Positions 11,518-23,161 of a stretch of DNA of 64,000 nucleotides are shown here, one piece after another; the stretch's first letter is position 1; each line of letters begins with the position of its first letter. Origin of the DNA: Lucinisca nassula (Eukaryota; Mollusca; Bivalvia; Lucinida; Lucinidae); contig OY757010.1 of the NCBI GenBank assembly GCA_963580285.1, positions 74,504,858 through 74,568,857 of the forward strand, in the 5' to 3' direction. Under the pieces are notes generated by a model. It worked only from the letters and a program-made list of their open reading frames with translations. It did not search any database and was not told the origin of the DNA. A program made the position numbers and the translations under genes.

Positions 11518-11628
11518 ATAAACAGAATCTTACACTTGTGGTCATTTCATAAGAAATTGATGAAACTCACCAAAGTCTCATTTAATTAATTTCATATGAA
11601 ATGACTACTCGTGTAAGATCCTCTATTT
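11518..11628. repeat. Family T hairpin MITE, second copy
   Basis: Outer ends ATAAACAGAATCTTACAC and GTGTAAGATCCTCTAT match the palindrome at 2543-2655. The inner arms (CATTTCATAAGAAATTGATG and ATTTCATATGAAATGA) are less perfect. Confidence 0.7.
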
Positions 11629-12033
11629 CAGATATAGAAACTAGAGGTACTTCACTATCCAAGCAGTGAACAAAAATGTGCTGATCAGACTGCCAGGATG
11701 TGCAGGCTGGTCGTGGTTGTTCACAAATGGCAAAACCAGGTTTTCTGATGATGTAGCCCATATGATACATCCCCATTATTTATTGAAATAATTAGGTCAT
11801 TACAATACTAAAGGCACAGTATTCAGTACTGATGGAGTAAATTTAATCTGACAGCTACTTAATTAAAGAGACAGAAAACTGATTACATCTGATAATAGAC
11901 CAGAGCACCTGTTCAACCAGCCAATACACACTTGCGATAATGACAGTACATGTGTTTGTTCCCTAAGGTTGTGCCATTATTGAAACTTTGCGGCTATAAA
12001 GAATCTATATTTATAACAGGTAAAAAAAGGGCA
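11629..12033. other. Unclassified stretch
   Basis: No ORF longer than about 60 codons with gene-like content, and no recognisable repeat. Confidence 0.3.
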
Positions 12034-12140
12034 TTTTCCCTTAATTACTCCAAGAATCAAATATTGTGGACATTTGTTAGAATAGCCTAACTGAGGTGAT
12101 TCTAACAAAGACAACAGCATTAAATTTTGTTTCTTGGAGA
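12034..12140. repeat. Family I hairpin, divergent
   Basis: ATTTGTTAGAATAGCCTAAC is mirrored by GAGGTGATTCTAACAAA. The outer flank is TTTCTTGG/CCAAGAA. It is a shorter relative of the copy at 23855-23945. Confidence 0.7.
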
Positions 12141-12212
12141 ACTGAAATGTTCTTGGATATGTCCATTGATTGGTCTCAACTTGAACAAGGATCTGTTTCA
12201 TTGAAATTGTCA

Positions 12213-12292
12213 TTAGAACCAGGAGCAGTCTGATCTGGATCTGCAGTGTTTGCTCAGGCCTATCTGTCCCAATACTAAAGGATCATTATGAG
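12213..12292. mobile_element. MITE-5 right-end fragment
   Basis: Contains GCAGTCTGATCTGGATCTGC, CAGGCCTATCTGTCCCAATA and GGATCATTA, matching the right half of MITE-5 at 9803-10273. Confidence 0.7.
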
Positions 12293-12500
12293 ATGAAGTC
12301 TTAACCCTCTCCCTGAGTTTCTGGAGTGCACTATTCCAACTTTTGAATTTGGACACCTTTCTGACTCTAGTTGCTATTACTTTTATAGACTTTACTCCCT
12401 TGTATGAGAAACAACCAATCAATGCTGATGAAACAAAATTCTGGTTCTACTCTAGTGTACAGCTGCCATTCAGGGAAAACTGGGAGCCAGTGGTTGACTA
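12293..12500. other. Unclassified stretch
   Basis: No repeat or coding signal recognised. Confidence 0.25.
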
Positions 12501-12725
12501 GCTTGACTCACAAAATACTCTCCAATGTACTGGTTTGCTATTTAGAAGGATTAGCCCATAAAATGCCAATCACGACAACTGCCGTCTGCTTTGCCGTCTG
12601 CTGATTACCTTAAAAGTATTTTTTTGCAAACAGTGTGGACCCAGATCAGACTGCTCCATATGAGCAGTCAGATCTGGGCCCACATTGTTTGCCTGTATGC
12701 AAAAATATTTTTAAAAAGTTTGCAA
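12501..12725 (-). mobile_element. MITE-3 copy
   Basis: Central hairpin at 12628-12692 (GCAAACAGTGTGGACCCAGA left, TCTGGGCCCACATTGTTTGC right) is flanked by GTATGCAAAAATATTTTT and a GTCTGCTGATTACC region, as in the copies at 38116-38371 and 46797-47033. Confidence 0.7.
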
Positions 12726-12730
12726 TAAAA

Positions 12731-15497
12731 ACAAGAGGGCCATGATGGCCCTGGATCGCTCACCTGACCCATATGATAGAGTAACAAGTGGGCCTCGGGG
12801 AGGGCCATTATTGACCCCAGGGCTACAATGTGCATAATGTTGAGGGAGGTCTGAAAAGGTGAAACTTCATACCAAATATCAACAAAGCCTATAATTTGAA
12901 CAATCTTGGCAAAGGTCCACTAGATGAAGCTACACACCAAATATCAAAGACCTGGGCCTTGGGGTTTCAGAGAAAAAGATTTTTTAAAGATATTCCCTAC
13001 ATTAGCCTATGTAAAACCAAATGGCCCCGGGACGGGGGCATTTTTGGCCTCAGGCCTATAACTTAAACAATCTTGATAGAGGTCCACTAGATAAGGCTTC
13101 ACACCAAATATCAAAGACCTGGGCCTTGCTGTTTCAGAGAAGAAGATTTTCAAAGATTATCTCTATATATAAAACTATGCAAAACCAAAGGGCCCCGGGG
13201 CAGGGGCTATAATTTGAACAATCTTGGTAGAGGTCCACTAGATGAAGCTCCATACCAAATATCAAAGACATGGGCCTTGTGGTTTCAGAGAAGAAGATTT
13301 TTAAAGATTTCCCTATATAAGTCTATGAAAAACCAAAGGGTCTCGAGGTAGGGGCATTTTTGGCCCCAAGGCTATAATTTGAACAATCTTGATAGAGGTC
13401 CACTAGATGAAATTTCACACCAAATATCAAAGACCTAGGCCTTGTGGTTTCACAGAAGAAGATTTTTAAAGATATTCCCTATATAAGTCTATGTAAAACC
13501 AAAGGGCCCCCGAGACAGGGGTGTTTTTGGTCTCAGGGCTACAATTTGAACAATCTTGGTAGAAGTCCACTAGATGAAGCTTCATACCAAATATCAAAGA
13601 CCTAGGTCTTCTGGTTTCAGAGAAGAAGATTTTTAAAGATTTTCCCTATATATAAGTCTATGTAAAACCAAAGGGCCCAAGTGGGGGCATTTTTGGCCCC
13701 AGGGCTATAATTTGAACAATCTTGGTAGGGGTCCACAAGATTAAGCTTCATACCAAATATCAAAGACCTAGGCCTTGTGGTTTCAGAGAAAAAGATTTTT
13801 CAAGATTTTCCCTAAATAAGTCTATGTAAAACCAAAGGGCCCTGGAGCGGGAGCATTTTTGGCCCCAGGACTATAATTTGAACAATCTTAGTAGGGGTCC
13901 ACTAGGTGAAGCTTCATACCAAATATCAAAGACCTGGGCCTTGTGGTTTCAGAGAAGAAGATTTTTAAAGATTTTCCCTATAGAAGCCATGTAAAACCAA
14001 AGGGCCCCAGAGCGGGGGCATTTCTGGCCCCAGCACTATAATTTGAACAATCTTGGTAGGGGTCTACTAGGTGAAGCTTCATACTAAATATCAAAGACCT
14101 GGGCCTTGCGGTTTCATAGAAGATTTTTAAAGATTTTCCCTATATAAGCCTATGTAAAACCAAAAGGCCCAGTGGGGGGGGGGGGGGGGGGGGGACCTGG
14201 GCCTTGTGGGGTGATGCTTCATACCAAATATCAAAGACATGGGCCTTACAGTTTCAGGGAAGAAAATTTTTAAAGATTTTCCCTATATAAGCCCATGTAA
14301 AACCAAAGGGCCCCAGAGCGGGGGCATATTTGACCCCAGCACTATAATTTGAACAATCTTGGTAGGGGTCCACTAGGTGAAGCTTCATACCAAATATCAA
14401 AGACCTGGGCCTTGCAGTTTCAGAGAAGAATATTTGTAAAGATTTTCCCTATATAAGCCAAAGTAAAACCAAAGGGCCCCGGAGCGGGAGCATTTTTGGC
14501 CCAAGGGCTATAATTTGAACAATCTTGGTAGGGGTCCACTAGATGAAGCTTCATACCAAATATCAAAGACCTAGGCCTTGCGGTTTCAGAGAAGAAGATT
14601 TTTAAAGATTTTCCCTATATAAGCCCATGTAAAACCAAAGGGCCCCGGGGCGGGGGCATTTTTGGCCCCAGCACTATAATTTGAACAATCTTAGTAGGGG
14701 TCCCCTCGATGAAGCTTCATACCAAATAACAAAGACCTGGGCCTTACGGTTTCAGAGAAGAAGATTTTTAAAGCTCTTCCCATGCAAAACCAAAGGACCC
14801 CGGAGCGGGGGCATTTTTGGCCCCAGCACTATAATTGAACAATCTTGGTAGGGGTCCACTAGATGAAGCTTCATACCAAATATCAAAGACCTGGGCCTTG
14901 TGGTTTCAGAGAAGAAGATTTTTAAAGATTTTCCCTATATAAGCCCATGTAAAACCAAAGGGCCCCGGAGCAGGGGCATTTTTGGCCCCAGCACTACAAT
15001 TTTGAACAATCTTGGTAGGGGTCCACTAGATGAAGCTTCATACCAAATATCAAAGAACTGGGCCTTGTGGTTTCAGAGAAGAAGATTTTTAAAGATTTTC
15101 CCTACATAAGCCCATGTAAAACCAAAGGGCCCCAGAGCGGGGGCATTTTTGGTCCCAGCACTATAATTTGAACAATCTTGGTAGGGGTCCACTAGATGAA
15201 GCTTCATACCAAATATCAAAGACCTGGGCCTTGTGGTTTCAGAGAAGAAGATTTTTTTAAGTTTTTGGTGAAAAAAATCTATTTTTGGCTCCTATGACCT
15301 AGATGTGCAACGGACCGGAACCATTTTAACAACTTTGAAAGGGGACCACCTAAGGATCATTCCTGTGAAGTTTGGTCAAAATCCGATCAGTGGTTTAGGA
15401 GGAGATGTCGTTACGGACGGACGGACGGACGCACGCACGGACGGACGAAAAGTGATCCCAAAAGCTCACCTCGTCACTACGTGACGGTGAGCTAAAA
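12731..15497 (+). mobile_element. J1: tandem-core Helentron/pearl-like element
   Basis: The left end ACAAGAGGGCC contains a small hairpin, then GATCGCTCACCTGA. About 15 units of 155-170 bp follow, each with TTGAACAATCTTGGTAGG, GGTCCACTAGATGAAGCTTC, ACCAAATATCAAAGACCTGG, TTTCAGAGAAGAAGATTTTT and a GGGCCCC...GGGGCATTTTTGGCC block. The right end has GGTCAAAATCCGATCAGTGG, a GGAC/GCAC run and a terminal hairpin (AGCTCACC...GGTGAGCT) before AAAAA. No ORF encodes a Rep/helicase, so it is non-autonomous if it is a Helitron relative. Confidence 0.8.
14173..14194. repeat. Poly-G run inside J1
   Basis: About 20 G in a row replace the normal GGGGC block of one J unit; likely replication slippage, and prone to assembly length error. 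Confidence 0.85.
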
Positions 15498-15697
15498 AAT
15501 TCAGCAGACGACATAAGCAGGTGACATTTTCAGATGTAGTTTTCCTCTGTGTCTTAAGGTTTAATCATACACAAGAAAAGTGTGTTGAGGTTAACTGATA
15601 AGCTCAGCATGACTCAGCAGCTATAGTGAGGCTGGTTATTGCTCAATCTCCGCCATACTTGTAAATAATGAGTATCGTCAAAAATAATGAAAGGAAT
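15498..15697. other. Unclassified stretch
   Basis: No repeat family or gene recognised. Confidence 0.25.
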
Positions 15698-15764
15698 GCA
15701 AACTGTGTAGATCCTGATGAGATGGCTCATCATGAGCCATCTCATTAGGATCTACACAGTTTGT
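15698..15764. repeat. MITE-4 hairpin (shared module)
   Basis: GCAAACTGTGTAGATCCTGA is mirrored by a TCTACACAGTTTG arm; inner stem GAGATGGCTCATCATGAGCC. It belongs to the same hairpin module as MITE-1, -2, -3 and -5. The element ends are not identified. Confidence 0.8.
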
Positions 15765-15849
15765 ATAGTTACATGCATCTGTACCATCTACATAGTTGGA
15801 ATGGTCAAGATGAGTTTTGAGCCTTATGTTTAAATTTTTGTTGGTTTGT

Positions 15850-16105
15850 TTTTGAGTTTGATGGCCCAGGCAAGACTCTGATCTTGTCAGTTAACCTCAA
15901 CACACTTTCCCTGTGTATGCTTAGTACTTCTAAATGGCAAACCAGTACATTTCACAGTATTTTTTTAGTTAAACCTACATTTACCCTCTTTGAAACAGTG
16001 GAAGGGAATAACTGTAGAAAATATTTCACAGACCTGGCCGGGATTGAACCTGAGACCTACGGTAATCAGTCAGACACATCCCACTAAGCCACCAGGCCTA
16101 GCTCT
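15850..16105 (-). mobile_element. Diverged tRNA-headed SINE, probably SINE C-related
   Basis: The minus-strand head has GGTGGCTTAGTGGGATG and a B-box-like CTCAGGTTCAATCCC. The body (GGAAGGGAATAACTGTAG on plus) resembles SINE C. It is more decayed than the copies at 8818 and 25915. Confidence 0.6.
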
Positions 16106-16500
16106 AAGGGATTGGGAGCTTACACTTGCCTTACTTTTCATACAAGCCACTTCAATAACTAGACTAACACAGATGTGAACAGAGACGGACGGATGGATGG
16201 ACAGGGTTAACACTATATGCCCTTTCCGCCATCTTCGAATGGTTGGGGGGCACAAAAATATATTTGTTAATGAACATAAAAATCAATAGTTTGAAGACTG
16301 TTCTAAAAAGTTAAAATATTATTAATAAAACGAAGGTGTTTTAAAAAGGTGTTTTAAACAGGACCTTAAGAACAGATTATCTGAAAACACTTAAAGATAT
16401 AAAGATAAAAGGAAGAATTCCCATCCAAAAAAAATTACATATGTGCTATTTTTGCCAAAACTTCTGTCATATCTCCAGATAAGGTGGATTACTGAAGATA
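16106..16500. other. Repeat-derived stretch with GGAC/GGAT run
   Basis: At 16180-16205 there is a GACGGACGGATGGATGGAC run like the 3' parts of tandem-core elements, then TGCCCTTTCCGCCATCTTCG. The rest is AT-rich with no feature. Confidence 0.35.
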
Positions 16501-16514
16501 ATTTGGGGTTATTT

Positions 16515-16635
16515 TTCTTGTTTCTTCATTAAAACTTAGGTGTGTGTGGGTACCTGTCAGAATTGTCTCAATGAAGCAATTCTAACAAGTACCCATATTT
16601 TCACACAACATAAGTTTCTAACAAGAAATTAAAGG
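16515..16635. repeat. Family I hairpin
   Basis: TCAGAATTGTCTCAATGAAG is mirrored by CAATTCTAACAAG; outer arms TTTCTTCATTAAAACTTAGG and ATAAGTTTCTAACAAGAAAT are roughly complementary. Confidence 0.7.
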
Positions 16636-16724
16636 AAAATTATCCCCAATTGTATCATTACAATAACACATCCTGAGACACAGTGCCTTTTTCCTATCTC
16701 AAAAACGGACATTTCTCTGATGAG

Positions 16725-16885
16725 AATTTGTGATATTTTTCTTATTTTTACTCCAAACATAGGTTGGGGGTGCTTGTTAGAACCGCCTCATTGAGGCGGT
16801 GATGATTGAGGCGGTGACGCCTCATTGAGGCGGTGAGGTGGTTCCAAAACTACCCACAACCTATGTCTTGGAGCAGAAATAAATA
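16725..16885. repeat. Family I hairpin, expanded apex
   Basis: The apex GAGGCGG/CCGCCTC block is repeated several times (CATTGAGGCGGTGATG, then TGAGGCGGTGACG, then CATTGAGGCGGTGAGG), an internal amplification of the hairpin tip. Outer arms ACTCCAAACATAGGTTG and CAACCTATGTCTTGGAG pair. Confidence 0.8.
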
Positions 16886-17112
16886 ATGTATGACCTCATA
16901 AACCCCATTTTTATCTGTATAAAGTAGTTTTTAGGGGTATTCGTTACATGGACTTGTTAACGTAATGTTACTCTTTATCATGAGATATTTTTTGTGTGGC
17001 CACAGACAATCACTTGAGCTAGAGGAAGCTTTCAACAACACAGCCAGAAATCTGGTCACAACCTAAAGCAGTATACATGAGTATGTTCTATTGACCCTTT
17101 CTATATTGTGAT

Positions 17113-17374
17113 GCTCACCCGGGCCCAGCTGTTCAGAACTAATGATGTCATTAGTTAACGTATAGTTAAAACTTTGATCATTTAATATGGCAAATATGCC
17201 AATATTTTTGCTGAAAAAAATGTGAGCAGCTTTTGTAATGCTATTTGCAAAAGCTGCTCACATTTTTTTCAGAAAAATACTACACTGTATTAGATAGTGA
17301 ACTTACTAGAACAGTTAATATTTTGAACACTAGCAAGCTCGTTAAGCTAAAACTGCTTTGAACAACTGGACCCT
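17113..17374. mobile_element. MITE-R copy
   Basis: Ends GGGCCCAGCTGTTCAGAACT and TTTGAACAACTGGACCCT are inverted repeats. The centre is a palindrome with AATGTGAGCAGCTTTTG/CAAAAGCTGCTCACATT. Other copies are at 41231-41475 (full), 41018-41215, 36003-36093 and 43945-44110. Confidence 0.85.
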
Positions 17375-17392
17375 AATGTTTAACAAGAGGGC

Positions 17393-18367
17393 CATGATGG
17401 CCCTGGATCGCTCACCTGATCCATTGAGTAACAAGTGGGCCCCTAAAAGGTGAAGCTTCATACCAAATATCAACAAAGGCTATAATTGTCCACTTGATGA
17501 AGCTCCATACCAAATATCAAAGACATGGGCCTTGCAGTTTCAGAGAAGAAGATTTTTAAAGATTTAACTATGTAAGTCTATGTAAAACCAAAGGGTCTCG
17601 GGGCGAGGGAATTTTTGGCCCCAGGGCTATAATTTGAACAATCTTGATAGAGGTCCACTAGATGAAATTTCACACCAAATATCAAAGACCTAGGCCTTGT
17701 GGTTTCACAGAAGAAGATTTTTAAATATTTTCCCTATATAAGTCTATGTAAAACCAAAGGGCCCCGCGGCGGGGGCATTTTTGGCCCCAGGGCTATAATT
17801 TGAACAATCTTGGTAGAGGGCCACTAGCTGAAGCTTCATTCCAAATATCAAAGACCTAGACCTTGTGGTTACAGAGAAGAAGATTTTTCAAGATTTTCCC
17901 TATATATAAGTCTATGTAAAACCAAAGGGCCCCGGAGCAGGGGCGTTTTTGGCCCCAGGGCTATAATTTGAACATTCTTGTTAGAGGTTCTCAAGATAAA
18001 GCTTCATACCAAATATCAAAAACCTGGGCCTTGCAGTATCAGAGAAGAAGATTTTTAAAGATTTTCCTTACATAAGCCTATGTAAAACCAAAGGGCCCCG
18101 GGGCAGGGGCATTTTTGGCGCCAGCACTATAATTTGAATAATCTTGGTAGGGGTCCACAAGATGAAGCTTCATACCAAATAGCAAAGACCTGGGCCTTGC
18201 AGTTTCAGAGAAGAAGATTTTTAAAGATTTTCCCTATATAAGCCCATGTAAAACCAAAGGGCCCTGGAACGGGGGCATTTTTGGCCCCAGCACTATAATT
18301 TGAACACACTTGGTAGGGGTCCACTTTACGCACGGATGAAGGACAAAAAGTGATCCTAATATAAAAC
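17393..18367 (+). mobile_element. J2: short, 3'-damaged J element
   Basis: It has the same head as J1 and about five tandem units. The right end is shortened: a GCACGGATGAAGGACAAAAAG remnant is present but the terminal hairpin is lost. J3 follows directly. Confidence 0.8.
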
Positions 18368-20554
18368 ACAAGAGGGCCATGATGGCCCTGGATCGCTCAC
18401 CTGATCCATAGTGTAACAAGTGGGCCACAGAGAGGGCCATTATTGGCCCCAGGGCTTTATTGTGCTTAATATTGAGGGAGGTCTTAAAGGTGAAGCTTCA
18501 TACCAAACATCAACAAAGGCTATAATTTGAACAATCTTGGCAAAGGTCCACTAGATGAAGCTACACATCAAATATCAAAGACCAGGGCCTAGCGGTTTCA
18601 GAGAAGAAGATTTTTAAAGATTTTGCCTCTATAAGCCTATGTAAAACCAAAGGGCCCCGGGACGGGGTCATTTTTTGCCCCAGCACTATAATTTGAACAA
18701 TCTTGGTAGGGGTCCACTGAAGCTTCATACCAAATATCAAAGACCTGGGCCTTGTGGTTTCAGAGAAGAAGATTTTTAAAGGTTTTCCCTATATAAGCCT
18801 ATGTAAAACCAAAGGGCCCAGTGGCGGGGGCATTTTTTGTCCCAGCACTATAATTTGAACAATCTTGGTAGGGGTCCACTAGATGAAGCTTCATACCAAA
18901 TATCAAAGACCTGGGCCTTGTGGTTTCAGAGAAGAAGATTTTTAAAGATTTTCCCTATATAAGCCAATGTAAAACCAAAGGGCCCGGGGGCAGGGGCAGT
19001 TTTTGTCCCAGCAATAAAATTTGAACAATCTTGGTAGGGGTCCACTAGATGAAGCTTCATACCAAATATCAAAGTCCTGGGTCTTGTGGTTTCAGAGAAG
19101 AAAATTTTTAAAGATTTTCCCTATATAAGCCTATGTAAAACCAAAGGGTCCCAGGGCGGGGGCATTTTTGGCCCCAGCACTATAATTTGAACAATCTTGG
19201 TAGGGGTGCACTAGATGAAGCTTCATACCAAATATCAAAGACCTGGGCCTTGTGGTTTCAGAGAAAAAGATTTTTAAAGATTTTCCCTATATAAGCCTAT
19301 GTAAAACCAAAGGGCCCGGTGGCTGGGGCATTTTTTGTCCCAGCACTATAATTTGAACAATCTTGGTAGGGGTCCACTAGATGAAGCTTCATACCAAATA
19401 TCAAAGTCCTGGGCCTTGTGGTTTCAGAGAAGAAGATTTTTAAAGATTTTCCCTATATAAGCCAATGTAAAACCGAAGGGCCCCGGGGCGGGGGCATTTT
19501 TGGCCCCAGCACTATAATTTGAACAATCTTGGTAGGGGTCCACTAGATGAAGCTTCATACCAAATATCAAAGACCTGGGCCTTGTGGTTTCAGAGAAGAA
19601 GATTTTTAAAGATTTTCCCTATATAAGCCAATGTAAAACCAAAGGGCCCCGTGGCGGGGGCATTTTTTGTCCCAGCACTAAAATTTGAACAATCTTGGTG
19701 GGGTCCACTAGATGATGCTTCATACCAAATATCAAAGTCCTGGGTCTTGTGGTTTCAGAGAAGAAGATTTTTAAAGCTCTTCCCTATATAAGCCCATATA
19801 AAACCAAAGGGCCCCGGAGCGGGGGCATTTTTGGCCCCAGCACTATAATTTGAACAATCTTGGTAGGGGTCCACTAGATGAAGCTTCATACCAAATATCA
19901 AAGACCTGGGCCTTGTGGTTTCAGAGAAGAAGACTTTTAAAGATTTTCCCTATATAAGCCTATGTAAAACCAAAGGGCCCCAGGGCGGGGGCATTTTTGG
20001 CCCCAGCACTATAATTTGAACAATCTTGGTAGGGGTCCACTAGATGAAGTTTCATACCAAATATCAAAGACCTGGGCCTTGTGGTTTCAGAGAAGAAGAT
20101 TTTTAAAGATTTTCCCTATATAAGCCTATGTAAAACCAAAGGGCCCCAGGGCGGGGGCATTTTTGGCCCCAGCACTATAATTTGAACAATCTTGGTAGGG
20201 GTCCACTAGATGAAGCTTCATACCAAATATCAAAGACCTGGGCCTTGTGGTTTCAGAGAAGAAGATTTTTTAAGTTTTTGGTGAAAAAAATCTATTTTTG
20301 GCTCCTGTGACCTAGATGTGCAACGGACTGGAACCATTTGAACAACTTTGAAAGGGGACCACCTAAGGATCATTCCTGTGAAGTTTGGTCAAAATCCGAA
20401 CAGTGGTTTAGGAGGAGATGTCGTTTAAAGAAATTGTTTACACACGCACGCACGGACGGATGCACGCACGCACGCACGCACGGATGCACGCACGCACGAT
20501 GGACAAAAAGTGATCCCAAAAGCTCACCTCGTCACTATGTGACGGTGAGCTAAT
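18368..20554 (+). mobile_element. J3: complete J element
   Basis: Head ACAAGAGGGCCATGATGGCC, about 11 units of ~165 bp, a GCAC/GGAC run at 20440-20505 and the terminal hairpin AGCTCACCTCGTCAC...GTGACGGTGAGCT. Units are closer to each other than in J1, suggesting more recent expansion. Confidence 0.85.
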
Positions 20555-20649
20555 AAAGCACTGCCCTAGTTTATGTCAGACTTATTTCTAAGCCAGGCAA
20601 TACATGTAAAAAGACCAGTCACCATCCTTGTGCAAAAATGCATTACACA

Positions 20650-20824
20650 CCAAGTTATTAATCAAGTTATTTCGTATCGGCCCAATTACAGGTCCATGGT
20701 CAGCCGTATTGGCCTCGGCCGAAGAGGTCTGCTGTATTGGCCCGAGGCCAAAGGCTGGGGACAATACAGCTGACTGTGGACCTGTAACTGGGCCAATATG
20801 AAATTACTTGATTAATGACAACTT
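20650..20824. repeat. Long imperfect palindrome, family U
   Basis: Arms of about 60 bp (20650-20710 and 20762-20824) pair: ATTAATCAAGTTATTTCGTA with its counterpart ATGAAATTACTTGATTAAT, and CAGGTCCATGGTCAGCC with GACTGTGGACCTG. The apex has CCTCGGCCGAAGAGG and CCCGAGGCCAAAGGC. No other copy is seen here. Confidence 0.8.
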
Positions 20825-21110
20825 TATTAATTGACACTATTTAAAACATGATTATTGATTTCTGACCTCAGTGTTAATACGGATGACTTCCAGTCATTTA
20901 ATAAAAGCTCTTAAAACTGAAGTTAAAACATGTTAGAGTTAAAATAATATTAATAGAAGAAAATGAAACATATATGGTCCCTAAAAATAGTTTAACAATT
21001 AAAATGAAATATCTCCCTTTCTCATTACCAACTCCAGTGTTTGAAAATAAATTAGCTGGCTGATGGGGGGAAAGATGTTATTTTACTTGTATGCTGTCTC
21101 ATTTCTCTGT
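20825..21110. other. Unclassified AT-rich stretch
   Basis: No repeat or gene recognised. Confidence 0.25.
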
Positions 21111-21124
21111 TAAACCATAATTAT

Positions 21125-21200
21125 GATGTGGGTACTTGTTAGATTCACCTCCTGAGGGGGATTCTAGCAAGTTATCCGCAACATATTTTTCTGAAAAGAA
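21125..21200. repeat. Family I hairpin, divergent
   Basis: GTTAGATTCACCTCCTGAGG is mirrored by GGGGATTCTAGCAAG, with outer GATGTGGGTACTT and AGTTATCCGCAACAT. Confidence 0.65.
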
Positions 21201-21209
21201 ATAAAATCA

Positions 21210-22590
21210 TCCCTTAATTTTCCTTGGACCTAAGACATGTACCTTTACATTTCCATCACAAAAACACACCCATATAATTTTCACCCCCTTGAACCCTACT
21301 TTTATATAGTAAAACTGGGGTTTCCGGGGGTATACCTTATTTTTCTTATTTCTGCTCTAAAATATAGATTGTGGGTACTCGTTAGAACCGCCTTGATGAG
21401 GCGGTTCTAACGAGTGCCCACAATCTATATTTTGAGCAGAAAAAAAAAATCACAATTTTTCATCATAAAATTTTCATTTTTTTGGCGATAAAGGTGGTAA
21501 TGTAGTTGTATAGGCGTGTTTGCGTAATGAATCCCTTAATTTTCCTTGGACCTAAGAGATGTAATATGTACCTTTACATTTCAGACACAGCCACACAGCT
21601 CCAGATAAGAGGGAGTATCCAAATACTATTTTTCTTATTTCTGCATGAAAACAACGGTTGTGGCTACTCATTAGAAGCGCCTCAACAAGGTGCTTTCTGC
21701 ATCAAAACATATGTTGTGGGTACTCATTAGAAGCACCTTGTTGAGGCGCTACAACATATAATAAGAAAAATATCAATAGTTCATCACGAAAACAAGCCTA
21801 TATAATTTTGACCCCCTTGAACCCCACTTTTATATAGTAAAACTGGGGTTTCCGGGGGTATACCTTATTTTTCTTATTTCTGCTCTAAAATATAGATTGT
21901 GGGTACTCGTTAGAACCGCCTTGATGAGGCGGTTCTAACGAGTGCCCACATTTTATATTTTGAGCAGAAATAAAAAAAAATCACAATTTTTCATCATAAA
22001 ATTTTCATTTTTTTGGCGATAAAGGTGGTAATGTAGTTGTATAGGCGTGTTTGCGTAATGAATCCCTTAATTTTCCTTGGACCTAAGAGATGTAATATGT
22101 ACCTTTACATTTCAGACACAGCCACACAGCTCCAGATAAGGGGGTTTATCCAAATATTATTTTTCTTATTTCTGCATGAAAACAACGGTTGTGGCTACTC
22201 ATTAGAAGCGCCTCAACAAGGTGCTTTCTGCATCACAACATATGTTGTGGGTACTCATCAGAAGCACCTTGTTGAGGCGCTACAACATATAATAAGAAAA
22301 ATATCAATAGTTCATCACGAAAACAAGCCTATATAATTTTGACCCCCTTGAACCCCACTTTTATATAGTAAAACTGGGGTTTCCGGGGGTATACCTTATT
22401 TTTCTTATTTCTGCTCTAAAATATGGATTGTGAGTACTCGTTAGAACCGCCTCGATGAGGCGGTTCTAACCAGTGCCCACAATCTATATTTTGAGCAGAA
22501 ATAAGAAAAATATCACAATTTTTCATAATAAAATTTTCATTTTTTCGGCTATAAAGGTGGCAACGTATTTGTATAGGCGTGTTTGCTAAC
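21210..22590. repeat. Tandem block of ~530-bp units with hairpins
   Basis: A unit containing TTATATAGTAAAACTGGGG, a family I hairpin with GAACCGCCTTGATGAGGCGG, TTGTATAGGCGTGTTTGCG, CAGACACAGCCACACAGC and a second hairpin (GAAGCGCCTCAACAAGGTGC) recurs with a period of 528-531 bp. The common TATATAG starts at 21303, 21831 and 22362. The first two units are almost identical; the third is partial and ends near 22585. Confidence 0.9.
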
Positions 22591-22670
22591 TGTTAAGATG
22601 AAAAAAAAAAAGCACATCTATTGGGGCTATGCAGCTAGATAAGTGACACAATCTAGTGCATGTGCATATA

Positions 22671-23080
22671 TACAGTGAAACTCAAGTGGCTCGAACACTG
22701 ATGACATTTTTACCATGTTTGATTTGTCCCTAGAGACTTCTTATAATGGAATAGACCCCCCCCCCCCCCCCCCACCCCGATAAGAACTAGATGTGGATAC
22801 TTTAGGGAGAGATTTTCTTTTTTTTATTGAAAATGTATTTTATGCGTTCTAGCATAAAATAAATGCATGTTGTGTACTCATTAGAATCGCCTCAGTGAGG
22901 CGATTCTAATGAGTACACAGCATGCATTTATTTTATAGAAGATCAAAAGATATGCTTAAATTATTCTGCATACGTATCCCGACCTGGCACAATGAAAAAC
23001 CTTCAGCGAATCAAAATGTTCCTACCTCAAATGAATTTTTATGGTCCCAAAGGTGTTTGAGCCATTGAAGTTTGACTATG
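22671..23080. mobile_element. Pogo/Tc1-like MITE carrying a family I hairpin
   Basis: Left end TACAGTGAAACTCAAGTGGC followed by TCGAAC; right end TTTGAGCCATTGAAGTTTGA. The ends match the element at 58492-58841. A family I hairpin with GAATCGCCTCAGTGAGGCGA lies at 22863-22935, and a C-run at 22756-22773. It starts about 80 bp downstream of the gene's stop codon and may supply its 3' end. Confidence 0.75.
22927..22932 (-). promoter_or_regulatory. Candidate poly(A) signal AATAAA
   Basis: AATAAA on the minus strand about 230 bases past the stop codon, inside the MITE. Another lies near 22822-22829. Neither can be confirmed without transcript data. Confidence 0.3.
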
Positions 23081-23161
23081 TTAAAGTGTCTCTTTGTAAC
23101 TCAAAGACTTAAGCTATGGTCCACCTAGTGACACAATTGATCATGTAAAATTAACTTTCTC

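Noticed and set aside
21506..22336. Two nearly identical plus-strand frames of 74 and 99 codons
   Set aside because: They are copies within the ~530-bp tandem block and cross hairpins; similarity reflects DNA duplication, not protein conservation.
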